Positions 1-9,145 of a stretch of 64,000 nucleotides of DNA are shown here, piece after piece; within the stretch, counting starts at the first letter, position 1, and each line of letters starts with the position of its first letter. This DNA comes from Meiothermus sp. (GTDB lineage: Bacteria; Deinococcota; Deinococci; Deinococcales; Thermaceae). A model generated the notes under the pieces. The model was not told the origin of the DNA and did not search any database. It saw only the letters and a list, made by a program, of their open reading frames with translations. Both the position numbers and the translations under genes were made by a program. The DNA lies in the NCBI RefSeq assembly GCF_026004115.1, contig NZ_BPIM01000001.1, positions 248,001 through 312,000 on the forward strand, written 5' to 3'.

Positions 1-67
1 GGCTTTTGCCTCTGCTCGGTTAGAATGGGGGCTTGTGCGCAGGCAAAGGCCTGCTTAAAGGAACCCC

Positions 68-1186
68 ATGGCATCCCTAGGAGTCGGTATCGTCGGTCTT
101 CCCAACGTGGGTAAATCCACGCTCTTCAACGCCATTACCAAAGCAGGCGCGCTGGCCGCCAACTACCCCTTTGCCACCATTGACAAAAACGTGGGGGTGG
201 TCACCCTACCCGACCCGCGCCTCAATGCCCTGCAAAAGCTCTTCGTGAAGGGCGAGCGGGTGCCGCCCATCGTGTCCACCCACGTGGAGTTTGTGGACAT
301 TGCCGGGCTGGTGAAGGGGGCGCACAAGGGCGAGGGACTGGGCAACCAGTTTCTGGCCAATATCCGCGAGGTTGCGGCCATTGCTCACGTGGTGCGCTGC
401 TTCGAAGACCCCAACGTGGTGCATGTAGCCGGCAAGGTAGACCCCCTGGACGACCTCGAGACCATCAACACTGAGCTGGCCCTGGCCGACCTCCAGACCA
501 TCGAGAAGCGCCTGGACAAGCTGCGCAAGTCGGCCAGGAGCGATAAGGACGATAAAGCCCTGCTGGAAATGCTGGAACCGCTCATGCAACACCTATCGCA
601 GGGCCAGCCCATCCGAACCTATATGGGGGCCGAGCCGGAAATCTTGAGCAAGGCCGCCCGCGAGCTGGGCCTGCTCACCTACAAGCCCGTGATTTACGTG
701 TGCAACGTGGCCGAGGAAGACCTGCCCGAGGGCGCCCAGAACCCCCACGTGCAAAAGGTGCGCGAGGCCGCCGCACGAGAAGGCGCCGATGTGGTGGTGG
801 TCTCGGCCAAAATCGAGGCCGAGCTGGCCGAGCTGTCTGAGGAAGAAGCCCAGGAATACCTGCAAACACTGGGTTTAGCGGAGTCGGGGCTCAACCGGCT
901 GGTGCGCACCGCCTATCACACCCTGGGCCTGCAGACCTTCTTTACCGCCGGCGAGAAAGAGGTGCGGGCCTGGACCATCCGCCAGGGCACCAAAGCCCCC
1001 CAGGCCGCCGGCGAGATTCATTCCGACCTCGAGCGGGGCTTTATCCGGGCCGAGGTGATCGAGTGGCACAAGTTGGTCGAAGCCGGGGGCTGGGCCCAGG
1101 CCAAGGAAAAGGGCTGGGTGCGCACCGAAGGCAAGGATTATGTGGTGCAAGACGGCGACGTGGTGCTAATTTTGTTCAACGTATAG
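68..1186 (+). CDS. ychF: Ribosome-binding ATPase YchF (Obg family)
   Basis: This is a cytosolic Obg-family P-loop NTPase that, in characterised homologues, prefers ATP and binds ribosomes. The P-loop GLPNVGKST is at residues 10-18. A switch region with VDIAGLVKGAHKGEG follows. The G4-type motif is NVAEED, the YchF variant of NKxD. The C-terminal quarter is the TGS domain, ending in VVLILFNV. At 372 residues it has the usual family length. The ATG follows AAAGGAA by a short spacer. It is monocistronic here, with convergent surE downstream. Family identity is very secure. Confidence 0.96.
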   Translation: MASLGVGIVGLPNVGKSTLFNAITKAGALAANYPFATIDKNVGVVTLPDPRLNALQKLFVKGERVPPIVSTHVEFVDIAGLVKGAHKGEGLGNQFLANIREVAAIAHVVRCFEDPNVVHVAGKVDPLDDLETINTELALADLQTIEKRLDKLRKSARSDKDDKALLEMLEPLMQHLSQGQPIRTYMGAEPEILSKAARELGLLTYKPVIYVCNVAEEDLPEGAQNPHVQKVREAAAREGADVVVVSAKIEAELAELSEEEAQEYLQTLGLAESGLNRLVRTAYHTLGLQTFFTAGEKEVRAWTIRQGTKAPQAAGEIHSDLERGFIRAEVIEWHKLVEAGGWAQAKEKGWVRTEGKDYVVQDGDVVLILFNV

Positions 1187-1273
1187 CCAGCAGAACACGG
1201 AGGTATTGCCACTTGACTGGCCCATTGGCTACAGCACGTTTGAGCTAAGCGCTATAGGCCATGAGCAGCGGCT

Positions 1274-2008
1274 TCAGTCCGCCGAGGCCGCAAGCTGAAA
1301 AGCCCTGCTCAGTCGGGCTTCGTCGGTCAGATCCAGGCGCAGGGGCGTGAGGGCTATGAAGTTGTGGCCCACCGCCCAGCGGTCGGTGCCTTCCTCGGGT
1401 TCGTGGTCGGGGGTTGCAGCGAACCAGAAGTGCTCCCGGCCCATGGGGTCGGTGCCGGGCACAATCCGGCCCTCGTACAGGCGCACCGACTGGCGGGCCC
1501 ACAGGATGCCCTTGGGTTTTGCGGGGAAGTTCACATTGATCAAAAAGGGCTTGGGCTCGCGTAGCAGGGCTTCCAGTACCCGCCCCACCCAGGGTTTGAG
1601 GGCCTCGAAGTCGGGCTCCCGGCCATTGATGGGGGCGCTAAAGGCAATGGCGGGGATACCCAGCAACGCAGCCTGCTTAGCCGCCGCCACGGTGCCCGAG
1701 TGCCAGATTTCGTTGCCCAGGTTGGAACCCAGATTAATGCCGGAAAGTACCAAATCTACCCTGTCCCAGTGGTGGGTGCCCAGGGCCACACAGTCGGCGG
1801 GCGTGCCGTTCACGCGGTAGGCCTCGAGGCCCCCCAGCGGCGTGGCTCGGTAGTGCAGGGGGCGGGATATGGTGATGGCATGGCCCATAGCGGACTGCTC
1901 CACATCGGGTGCAACCACCCGCACCTCGCCAAAGGCCGTGGCCACCTCGGCCAGCGCCAGAAGCCCAGGGCTGTAGATGCCATCGTCGTTGGTAACCAGA
2001 ATTCGCAT
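1274..2008 (-). CDS. surE: 5'/3'-nucleotidase SurE
   Basis: SurE is a stationary-phase survival phosphatase that removes phosphate from nucleoside monophosphates using a divalent metal. The N-terminus carries the diagnostic motif [11 protein letters not shown], with metal ligands D8 and D9. It is followed by the [15 protein letters not shown] segment and the [10 protein letters not shown] loop that completes the metal site. The 244-residue length is typical. The start is preceded by GAGAGG at good spacing on the minus strand. The gene is convergent with ychF and divergent from the glycosyltransferase. Confidence 0.95.
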   Translation of the reverse strand: MRILVTNDDGIYSPGLLALAEVATAFGEVRVVAPDVEQSAMGHAITISRPLHYRATPLGGLEAYRVNGTPADCVALGTHHWDRVDLVLSGINLGSNLGNEIWHSGTVAAAKQAALLGIPAIAFSAPINGREPDFEALKPWVGRVLEALLREPKPFLINVNFPAKPKGILWARQSVRLYEGRIVPGTDPMGREHFWFAATPDHEPEEGTDRWAVGHNFIALTPLRLDLTDEARLSRAFQLAASAD

Positions 2009-2129
2009 CGACTACCTCTCAAGGTGAAGCTTGGAGGCAGAGCGTCAGGACACGGTCAGCGAAGTCAGCCAAATGTCAGGCGGTGTACCAAGCAGGCTTG
2101 ACAAAAGGGTTTTAATCTACAACCAAACC

Positions 2130-2849
2130 ATGGTCAGCGTGCTGATTCCTACCTACAACCGGCCCCAGTTGTTGCTGCGGGCCCTGCGCTCGCTCCAGCT
2201 CCAGCTCTATCCCGATTGGGAAGCGGTGGTGATAGACGACGGCGACGGCGCGGGCGTCCTGGCTGCCCATAGCCTGCGCGACCCCCGCATCCTGGGAGTT
2301 CGCAACGAGGGGCGGGGGCAGGTTCATGCCCGCAACACCGGGCTGGCCCATGCCACCGGCTCAATAATTGCCCTCCTGGACGACGATGACTGGTGGCTCG
2401 ACCCCACCCACCTGCACCGGGTAGTGCGGGCCCTCAAGGCGCAGGCCGGACTGGTCTACCGGGGCGGTTATCTGGTCGTGGAGCGCGATGGTCTGGAGCT
2501 CGAGCGCATCCCTTTCGATTTCAAGGCCAGCCCCCTCTCGCTTCGCACCGACAACCACCTGCTCGCCACCGGCGCGGCCTACCCTCGCATTTTTCACAAC
2601 GAACTGGGCCCCTTCGACCCCGAGGTAGCCGACTACTGGGACTGGGACTGGTATCTGCGTGTGGTCTCGGCGGGCTATCCGCTCATTCAGCTTCCCGGCA
2701 GGGGGGTGGCAGTGGCCATGCACGGCGCCAACATGTCTTACGCCGCCCGCCAGGGGGAACGCCAGAAAAACCTCGATAAGCTCGCCAGCAAACACGGGCT
2801 GGGCAACCTGCAGCTCAAAGACCACCGCATCATCGCGGGTGCAGCCTAA
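2130..2849 (+). CDS. Glycosyltransferase family 2
   Basis: The protein has a GT-A fold signature. The N-terminus MVSVLIPTYNRPQ is the nucleotide-sugar binding strand. A DDG-type motif follows near residue 38, and LLDDDDWW near residue 83 is the metal-binding DxD region. The acceptor substrate cannot be told from sequence. The frame is open 33 codons further upstream, but homology starts at the ATG at 2130 (MVSVLIP), so that start is preferred. No clear Shine-Dalgarno is visible. TAATCT about 12 nt upstream could be a -10 box for a nearly leaderless transcript. Confidence 0.85.
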   Translation: MVSVLIPTYNRPQLLLRALRSLQLQLYPDWEAVVIDDGDGAGVLAAHSLRDPRILGVRNEGRGQVHARNTGLAHATGSIIALLDDDDWWLDPTHLHRVVRALKAQAGLVYRGGYLVVERDGLELERIPFDFKASPLSLRTDNHLLATGAAYPRIFHNELGPFDPEVADYWDWDWYLRVVSAGYPLIQLPGRGVAVAMHGANMSYAARQGERQKNLDKLASKHGLGNLQLKDHRIIAGAA

Positions 2850-2995
2850 ACCTTCCACACAAAAAAGACCTGCAGACTGGCCCGAAACCCATGACTTGCG
2901 ACAAGCGCCATGCTGCTCTTGTCCAAAAGACTACCGCTCAGCACGGCTTACCCGGGGCTTTAGTAGCCCAAGACCAAGTCCGTTCTGACAGCCGC

Positions 2996-3024
2996 CTGAC
3001 AATGAGCAAGACACAATCTTATCA
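2996..3024 (+). promoter_or_regulatory. Candidate promoter of the iron ABC importer operon
   Basis: CTGACA (2996-3001) and TTATCA (3019-3024) are separated by 17 bp, about 22 bp before the start of the binding protein gene. Both hexamers are near-consensus. No Fur-like palindrome is obvious around them. Confidence 0.35.
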
Positions 3025-3046
3025 GGGAACCCTTACTGGAGGCTTC

Positions 3047-4009
3047 ATGCGACGATTCTTTCTGGCTTCTCTGGTTACCTTAGGGCTGGCACTGGCCCAG
3101 CAACAAACCATCACCCTTTACACCTCGGAAGTCCTGACCAACGTCAACCCCATGATTGAGCTCTTCAAGCGGGCCAATCCGGGCATTAACGTGCAGGTCT
3201 TCCGCAGCGGCACCGGCGAGGTGATTACCCGCCTGCGGGCCGAGCTGGAAGCCAATAACCCCCAGGCCGACCTGTTGTGGGTAGCCGACGAGACTTTTTT
3301 CCGTGAGCTGGCCGCAGCCAACCGATTGCGCCCGGTGCGGGCTACGACCACGGGCTTTCCGGTCAAGTTTGCCTACCAGGGTGGGCGTTACTACGAGGTA
3401 CGGCTCCTCTACAACGGTATTGCCGTGAACACCCGCAAGCTGGGCAACCTCCCCGAACCGCGCTCCTGGCGCGACCTCTTGAAGCCCGAGTACCGCGACC
3501 TGGTGGGCATGCCCAACCCCAACTTCTCCGGGGCCGCCCTCTCCACCCTGGGCACCTTCAGCCAGCGCTTTGGGTTTAGCTTCTTCGAGCAGCTCCAGCG
3601 CAACGGCCTTAGGGTCGAGCAGTCCAACCCCATCCTTCAGCAAAAGCTGGCCGAGGGACAGTATGGCATCGCCATCATCACCGACTTTGGCATCCGCGAC
3701 CTGATCCGCCAGGGGGCACCACTCAAGGTGATCTACCCCCGCGACGGGGCCATTCTGGTGCCCACCCCCATCGGCATTCTGAGCAGCAGCCGGAACCCCG
3801 CGCTGGCCGAGCGCTTCCTGCGCTTTTTGCTCTCGCCCGAAGCCCAGGCCCTCTTTGCTCAGCAAGGCTATGTTCCCGTTATCGCTTCGGCCCCCCGCCC
3901 TGCTGGGGTGAGCGGGGAGGTGCTCTCGGTGCCCTCGGCAGCGGACTATATCCAGGCCAACCGGCAAACCCTGCTGACGCAGTTCAACACCCTCTTCAAT
4001 CTGCGCTAG
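3047..4009 (+). CDS. Iron(III) ABC transporter substrate-binding protein (FbpA/FutA-like)
   Basis: This is a periplasmic solute-binding protein of the iron/2-aminoethylphosphonate class. A signal peptide (MRRFFLASLVTLGLALAQ) is followed by QTITLYTSEVLTNVNPMIE, typical of FbpA-like proteins. Later motifs include DLLWVADETFFREL and the C-terminal SPEAQALFAQQGYVPV. The open frame begins at 2891, but the signal peptide and the GGAGG six bases before ATG 3047 fix the start. The permease and ATPase genes follow on the same strand. Iron is the most likely substrate by family and neighbours. Other anions such as phosphonate cannot be excluded. Confidence 0.85.
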   Translation: MRRFFLASLVTLGLALAQQQTITLYTSEVLTNVNPMIELFKRANPGINVQVFRSGTGEVITRLRAELEANNPQADLLWVADETFFRELAAANRLRPVRATTTGFPVKFAYQGGRYYEVRLLYNGIAVNTRKLGNLPEPRSWRDLLKPEYRDLVGMPNPNFSGAALSTLGTFSQRFGFSFFEQLQRNGLRVEQSNPILQQKLAEGQYGIAIITDFGIRDLIRQGAPLKVIYPRDGAILVPTPIGILSSSRNPALAERFLRFLLSPEAQALFAQQGYVPVIASAPRPAGVSGEVLSVPSAADYIQANRQTLLTQFNTLFNLR

Positions 4010-4118
4010 GGGGTTGTTAGAAGCCTAAAGCTACAGGCTCGAGGCTGAATACGAGGCGTTTGCGGTCTGTAGTCTGGGTAAGTTTAGCATCCGCATGACC
4101 GTCATGCTCGCCTCACTG

Positions 4119-4238
4119 CCAGTGGTCTGGTAATCAGGAAATCAGTATGCACTACGATCCCTATAAATGAGCCGCACATCGCAATTATGGGTAATCAACG
4201 TGCTTCAAAGCGCACCGCTAAACTTACCCGTGCACTAG
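4119..4238 (+). mobile_element. Family A MITE, copy A1 (within the iron transporter operon)
   Basis: A 120-bp element reading in the opposite sense to A2-A4. Its outer ends are CCAG and CTAG, next to AGTGGTCTGG at the left and TTACCCGTGCACTAG at the right. These are the two imperfect terminal inverted repeats shared with the copies at 17548, 20440, 33890 and 53632. It fills the gap between the binding protein and permease genes and ends about 10 bp before the permease ATG. Confidence 0.75.
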
Positions 4239-4248
4239 GATAGCGCTG

Positions 4249-5730
4249 ATGCTCCGGCGACAAGCCCTTATCACCCTGTTCTGGCTACTCCTCTCGCTGG
4301 GGGTAGCCATGCCGCTTCTTGTGCTGGCCTGGCGTGGGCTGGGCGACCTGGCCATTCTGCCCCGGGTGCTCGACCTGGCAGGGGTTTCGCTGCTGCTGGC
4401 ACTGGTGGGCAGCCTCTTGTGCCTGGGGGTGGGGGGTGGGCTGGCCTGGCTGGCCTTCCGGGCGCGGCTGCAGCCGGGGTGGGATGCGCTGCTACTGCCC
4501 GCCTATCTGGTGCCGCCCTTTGTGGGAGCGCTGGGGTTTTTATACGCTTTGCAACTGGTGAACCTGCAACCTTATGGGGTGGGCGGCATCCTGCTGGCCT
4601 GGACAGCCCATTACGCTCCGGTAGCCTACCTGTTGCTGCGCCCCGCCCTGGAATCCAGGCTGGCCCCGCTGCTCATAGCCAGCGAGGTGCACGGCGTAAC
4701 CGGTTGGAAGCGTATACGGGCGCTGGTGCCCCCCCTGTTTCCGGCGCTGGTGGCGGCTTTTGGTGCACTCTACCTGACCCTGCTGGGCAACTTCGGGGTT
4801 CCAGCGGTGCTGGGGCTGCCCGCCCAGGTCTACACGCTGCCCACCCTGGCCTATGCCCGGCTCTTCTCCCCCGCCAGCCCCGACCCCCTGGGCGAGGCGG
4901 CAGCCATTGGGCTGTTGTTGGGATTGCTGGCGGTTCCGGCCCTGCTGCTCGGGAGTCAACCGACCGGCGAACCCTCCCCCCGGCTTCTGCAACCCAGGCT
5001 GGGTCTGGCGGCCAGAATCGCTTTCGTCCTGTTCGCGCTGATAGCGGTGGTGTTTCCACTGGTGGGCCTGGCGCGCCGGGCCTTCTTCAACACCTTTACC
5101 GGCGCCTTTCAACCTGCTTTTGGGGCAGCCTGGGAGCTGCCGCTGGTGCGGCTGGGGCTCCTCAACTCGCTGCTGCTGGCCCTCCTGGCCACAGCTTTAC
5201 TGCTGCTGCTGGGGCTGCTGCTGGCCCCCCAGCGCGGGGCCCTGAAGCGACTGCGACAGGTGCTGGACATGCACTACTTGTTGCCCGGAACTCTGCTGGC
5301 CATTGGCCTGATTCTGCTGCTGGCCCCCACCCCGGTCTATGCCACCCCCTGGATTCTGCTCCTGGCATACCTGCTCAACTTTGCCGCACTGATGCTGCGC
5401 TCGATGGAGGCGGGGCTGGAAAGCGGCATCGAGCGGCTGGTAGCGGTGGGCAAGCTGTTTGGCCTGCGGCATGGGTGGGCCTGGTGGAAGATTGGCTTCC
5501 CCCTGCTGCGGCCCTACCTGGCCGCCGGGGTGTTTTTGGTGCTGCCGCTGTGCCTGGCCGAACTCACGCTGTCGGCCATGCTGTACGCACCGGGGAGCGA
5601 GACCCTGGGGGTAGCGGTGCTGTCGGCGCTCAACGGCGGGCTCTTCCGCGAGGCTGCCGCCATCGGGCTGATGCTGATGGCCCTGTCGCTGCTGCTGCTG
5701 TTGGTACCGCGCCGGGGCGTGGTGGGCTAG
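4249..5730 (+). CDS. Iron ABC transporter permease (FbpB-like, fused two-domain)
   Basis: This is a 493-residue inner-membrane permease with two tandem BPD_transp_1 domains and about twelve hydrophobic segments, the usual FbpB/SfuB arrangement. EAA-loop-like segments for docking the ATPase appear near residue 150 (EVHGVTGWKRIRALVPPLFP) and near residue 400 (AVGKLFGLRHGWAWWKIGFP). It lies between binding protein and ATPase genes. The ATG is close behind mobile element A1, with no strong Shine-Dalgarno, so translation initiation may have been altered by the insertion. Confidence 0.88.
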   Translation: MLRRQALITLFWLLLSLGVAMPLLVLAWRGLGDLAILPRVLDLAGVSLLLALVGSLLCLGVGGGLAWLAFRARLQPGWDALLLPAYLVPPFVGALGFLYALQLVNLQPYGVGGILLAWTAHYAPVAYLLLRPALESRLAPLLIASEVHGVTGWKRIRALVPPLFPALVAAFGALYLTLLGNFGVPAVLGLPAQVYTLPTLAYARLFSPASPDPLGEAAAIGLLLGLLAVPALLLGSQPTGEPSPRLLQPRLGLAARIAFVLFALIAVVFPLVGLARRAFFNTFTGAFQPAFGAAWELPLVRLGLLNSLLLALLATALLLLLGLLLAPQRGALKRLRQVLDMHYLLPGTLLAIGLILLLAPTPVYATPWILLLAYLLNFAALMLRSMEAGLESGIERLVAVGKLFGLRHGWAWWKIGFPLLRPYLAAGVFLVLPLCLAELTLSAMLYAPGSETLGVAVLSALNGGLFREAAAIGLMLMALSLLLLLVPRRGVVG

Positions 5731-5850
5731 GTTAGCTTGCGTACGAGTGTCTGTAGCAAGTAGCCCACGATTTTTTTGAACCATTTTTCGCTATCGGCCA
5801 TAGACTATAGACCATTCGGCTATTCAGAGTTACCCCAGAGACTTCCATAC

Positions 5851-6831
5851 ATGTTGCGTTTGGAGAACATCACCAAAAACTTTGGCAAGGCGGGGGTGTC
5901 GGGTGCCAACCTGCACCTTTCGCCCGGCGAGATTGTGGCCGTACTGGGGGCCTCGGGCTCGGGCAAGACCACCCTGCTGAACCTGGTAGCGGGGCTGCTC
6001 GAGCCCGACACAGGGCGCATTTTCCTGGGTAACGAGGACGTGACCCGCCAACCTCCCGAGAAGCGCGGGCTGGCCTACGTGTTCCAGGATCATGCCCTGT
6101 GGCCCCACCTAAGCGCTCTAGATCACCTCCTGCTGGTGATGAAAACCCCCGACCGGGCCCTGGCCCATCACCTGCTGGGCCGGGTGGGACTGGGCGGGCT
6201 GGATGCCCGCAAACCCCACCAGCTCTCAGGGGGGCAGAAGCAGCGCGTGGCCCTGGCTCGAGCCCTGGCGGCCAGGCCGCGTTTGCTGTTGCTGGACGAG
6301 CCCTACTCGGCGCTCGACCCAGTGCTGCGCGAAGAGCTCCGGCTCGAGGTGGCCTCGCTCCTTCGAGCCGAACACGTGAGCGCCCTCCACGTCACCCACG
6401 ACCCCGACGAGGCCCTGGCGGTGGCCGACCGGGTGGCGGTAATGGACGCCGGACGCATCGTGCAGGTAGATACCCCCACCCGGGTGTATACCCAGCCCCA
6501 AACCCTCGCGGCTGCTCGAGCCTTCGGGCGTTTGAACTTGCTCAAAGTACAGGTTCAGGCAGGACAAGTTCACCTGAACGGCCTGGCCTGGAGCGTTCAG
6601 GGTATGGAAAGCGGGCCGGGCCTGCTGGCCTTCCGCTACGAAGACCTGGTTCTGGCTACCGAAGGCCTGCCCGCGAAGGTGCTGGCGGTGTTCGGCGGGC
6701 GGGGCGAGCGGCTGTGCCGGGTGGATCTGGGGGTGGGAGAAGCGGTGGTCAAGCTGGATGCTGGGCTGGAGGAGCAGGTTCGGCTGACGCCGGCGAAGGC
6801 CTTGAGGGTATTTCCCACACCCCACAAATAA
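5851..6831 (+). CDS. Iron ABC transporter ATP-binding protein (FbpC-like)
   Basis: This is the ATPase partner of the two preceding genes. Walker A is GASGSGKTT at residues 33-41, the signature [16 protein letters not shown] is near 125, Walker B LLLLDEP is near 146 and the H-loop lies in [10 protein letters not shown]. The C-terminal ~100 residues resemble a TOBE regulatory domain. The frame opens at 5776, but homology begins at [12 protein letters not shown] (ATG 5851). The 120-bp gap after the permease contains no terminator. Confidence 0.9.
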   Translation: MLRLENITKNFGKAGVSGANLHLSPGEIVAVLGASGSGKTTLLNLVAGLLEPDTGRIFLGNEDVTRQPPEKRGLAYVFQDHALWPHLSALDHLLLVMKTPDRALAHHLLGRVGLGGLDARKPHQLSGGQKQRVALARALAARPRLLLLDEPYSALDPVLREELRLEVASLLRAEHVSALHVTHDPDEALAVADRVAVMDAGRIVQVDTPTRVYTQPQTLAAARAFGRLNLLKVQVQAGQVHLNGLAWSVQGMESGPGLLAFRYEDLVLATEGLPAKVLAVFGGRGERLCRVDLGVGEAVVKLDAGLEEQVRLTPAKALRVFPTPHK

Positions 6832-6861
6832 TGCAGAGTGGCGGCCCGAAGGTGGCCGAGC

Positions 6862-8745
6862 TTACCCCAAGCGCTGCCCATCGCGCTTACCTCCCCAGCG
6901 TCGCTCCATTCCCTTCGGCGATAGCATAAAACTGTTGCGGTCGTCGGCGAGCTGGGCCTGCAGAATTTCCAGCACCTTGCGCTTGGCCCGCGCATCCAGA
7001 ATGGGAAAAAAAAGCTCGTAGCGGCGGTCAAGATTGCGGGGCATCAGGTCGGTGCTCCCGGCCCAGACCCGCCACTTACCTTTGTTTTTGAAAGCAGCCA
7101 CGCGGGCGTGCTCCAGAAAACGCCCCACCAGGCTCTTCACTTCCACCCCTTCCCAGAGCTTGGTCAGGGTACTGCGGATAATCAGGTGTACGCGGGCGCC
7201 GCGGTTCAGGGCCTCTTCCAGAGCTTGCAGGATGGGGGGATCGGTCAGGTGGTTGAACTTCAGGATAATCTCGCCCTTCTTGTGGGCCTCGGCCTGGATG
7301 CTCTCCAGGAGCAGGTCGCGGATGAAGGAGGCCGTCCGCAGGGTGGAAAGCACCGGGGCTTGCTGGTGCTCCAGGGCCTCAAAAAAAGCCCGCACGTCGG
7401 CGGTGAGGGCCGGGTGGGCAGTAAAGAGCGATAGGTCGGTATAAAGCCGCCCGTTGACGGGGTTGTAGTTGCCGGTACCCAGGTGTACATACTCGCTGCC
7501 CGCCCGGCGCACGTAGAGGGCCTTAGCGTGCACCTTTTTGCTTGGCAGGGGCAGCACCCGCACCCCGGCCCCGGCAAAACGCAGGCTCCACTCGAGGTTG
7601 GCCAGCTCGTCGAAGCGGGCCCGGCCCTCCAGAAGCACCGCCACATCCTTTCCGGCCTTCGCGGCCTCTATGAGCGACTGAGCAATACCGTTCTCGTCGC
7701 CAATGCGGTACAGGGTGGCCCGCAGGGCCTCCACCTTGGGGTCTCGCACAGCCATTTGCGCAAAGGCCTCCACCGCGGTGTAGTCCTCGAAGGGATGATA
7801 GAGCAGCAGATCGCGCCGGTTCAGGTAGCCGAAGGGATCTTTAGCGAAACCCTTGGGCTTCTGGCTGGCGATGGGTTTGAACTTCTCGGCTTCGGGCCCC
7901 TGTGCAACGATGGTGGTCACAAAGCTCAGGTCGAGGGGCGGGGGTAGCTGGAAAACCTCCGGGGGCTCCAGCCCCAGGGCCACCCGGAGGGTCTCGGCCC
8001 ACAGGGGGGGGAAGTCTTCTTCAAGCTCGAGGTGGCTTACCTGGCCGTCCAGACGGGTCTCGAGGGCCTCGGGTAGTTCGTCCCAGTCGGCGCGCGAGCG
8101 GGCCAGTTGGGCCAGGCGAATCAGGCGAAACTCGTACAGCGGCAGCTTCTGGTTGCCGGGCAAAAACAGGTCGCTGCGCATGCGCACCAGGGCCCCCAGC
8201 CGCACATAGCCCCCCTCGCGCCCGGGCACCTCTAAGAGCCTGGGCACGCTCTCGGGCAGCCGGATCAGGTGCTGCAAGAGCCCCTCGCCGGAGGCAAAAT
8301 ACAGGGCCTGGCTGGCCAGTTCGGGCAGGGCTTCGGGCCGGATCAGGTCGGTCAGGGGGGCTACCTCCTCGGCCAGGTAGGCCCCGAAGTACTGCTTTTC
8401 GGCCTTGGTGAGCTGGGAGGGCTCCAGGATATGCAGGCCCAGTCCTACCAGGGCTTTGAGGAACTCGAGGTAAAGCTTCCCCGCCTCCTCGGCCTGATCC
8501 TGGGCTTCGTTCATCAGGGCCAGATAGCTCGGGCTGCCCCGCTCCTCGGCAAAGGCCCGTGAAATCCGGGCGGAAAAAAACTCGTCCAGGTTGGAAGCCC
8601 ATATGGCTAGAAAGCGCAGCCGCTCCAGCAGCGGAAAATCGGGCCGCCGGGTCTGCTCCAGCACCCGCCGGTTGAACGAAAGCCAGCTCGCCTCCTGGGT
8701 GAGTTGGGTGGGAACAAAGCGCGGCGCCGGGGGTTTTTTGGGCAT
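6862..8745 (-). CDS. ppk1: Polyphosphate kinase 1
   Basis: Ppk1 reversibly polymerises the gamma-phosphate of ATP into polyphosphate. The N-terminal helical region contains SWLSFNRRVLEQ and LRFLAIWASNLDEFFSARI, both diagnostic. The catalytic histidine lies in VHAKALYV near residue 405. The motif MPRNLDRRYELFFP near 568 is the C-terminal ATP/polyP signature. The frame extends to a TTG at 8889, adding 48 residues rich in Lys/Arg. The ATG at 8745 (MPKKPPAPRF) gives the usual length and is preferred, but the longer form is possible. It is divergent from ppx with a MITE between. Confidence 0.93.
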   Translation of the reverse strand: MPKKPPAPRFVPTQLTQEASWLSFNRRVLEQTRRPDFPLLERLRFLAIWASNLDEFFSARISRAFAEERGSPSYLALMNEAQDQAEEAGKLYLEFLKALVGLGLHILEPSQLTKAEKQYFGAYLAEEVAPLTDLIRPEALPELASQALYFASGEGLLQHLIRLPESVPRLLEVPGREGGYVRLGALVRMRSDLFLPGNQKLPLYEFRLIRLAQLARSRADWDELPEALETRLDGQVSHLELEEDFPPLWAETLRVALGLEPPEVFQLPPPLDLSFVTTIVAQGPEAEKFKPIASQKPKGFAKDPFGYLNRRDLLLYHPFEDYTAVEAFAQMAVRDPKVEALRATLYRIGDENGIAQSLIEAAKAGKDVAVLLEGRARFDELANLEWSLRFAGAGVRVLPLPSKKVHAKALYVRRAGSEYVHLGTGNYNPVNGRLYTDLSLFTAHPALTADVRAFFEALEHQQAPVLSTLRTASFIRDLLLESIQAEAHKKGEIILKFNHLTDPPILQALEEALNRGARVHLIIRSTLTKLWEGVEVKSLVGRFLEHARVAAFKNKGKWRVWAGSTDLMPRNLDRRYELFFPILDARAKRKVLEILQAQLADDRNSFMLSPKGMERRWGGKRDGQRLG

Positions 8746-9013
8746 CGCCTCCAAGTGTTGGGCGGCCTTGTCAGGGAAGTGTAAAGTTTTCTTTTTGGCC
8801 TTTGGTTTCTTCACCCTGGCTCTGAGTCTATCGCGCCACCCGAGGACAAAGCTAGGGAAGGCTGTTTCTGTTTCACTGAAGCTCGCCAAGAGGCCATAAC
8901 GCCAGCATGGGCACAGCGACCCCTACAGGAAACCACGGCGCTTCCGTTGAGGGACACCCTGCCCTGCCGCACACCGGCCCTTACGTCGCCCTGACGCTTC
9001 GGAACCATACTCA

Positions 9014-9138
9014 TACCAGATTCGGTTAGTTCGTCACCGAAGGGTGACGAACTAACCCGACCGAAGGGAGTGCTCTAGGATTCAAAAAGACGACCTATGG
9101 GTTTTTGGTTTTTTGAACTGTCTTTTTTGAATCCGGTA
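9014..9138 (+). mobile_element. Family B MITE, copy B1 (ppk/ppx intergenic region)
   Basis: A 125-bp element starting TACCAGATTCGG and ending GAATCCGGTA, flanked on both sides by TCA (9011-9013 and 9139-9141), a 3-bp target duplication. The left arm folds into a long hairpin (AGTTCGTCACC ... GGGTGACGAACT). The right arm forms a second one from GGATTCAAAAAGAC and GTCTTTTTTGAATCC. It contains no coding sequence. Confidence 0.85.
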
Positions 9139-9145
9139 TCAGAAG

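Noticed and set aside
4419-5735. Long frame in another phase of the iron permease gene
   Set aside because: GC-rich shadow; composition is Gly/Ala/Pro-rich with no family motif, whereas the main frame is a clear permease.
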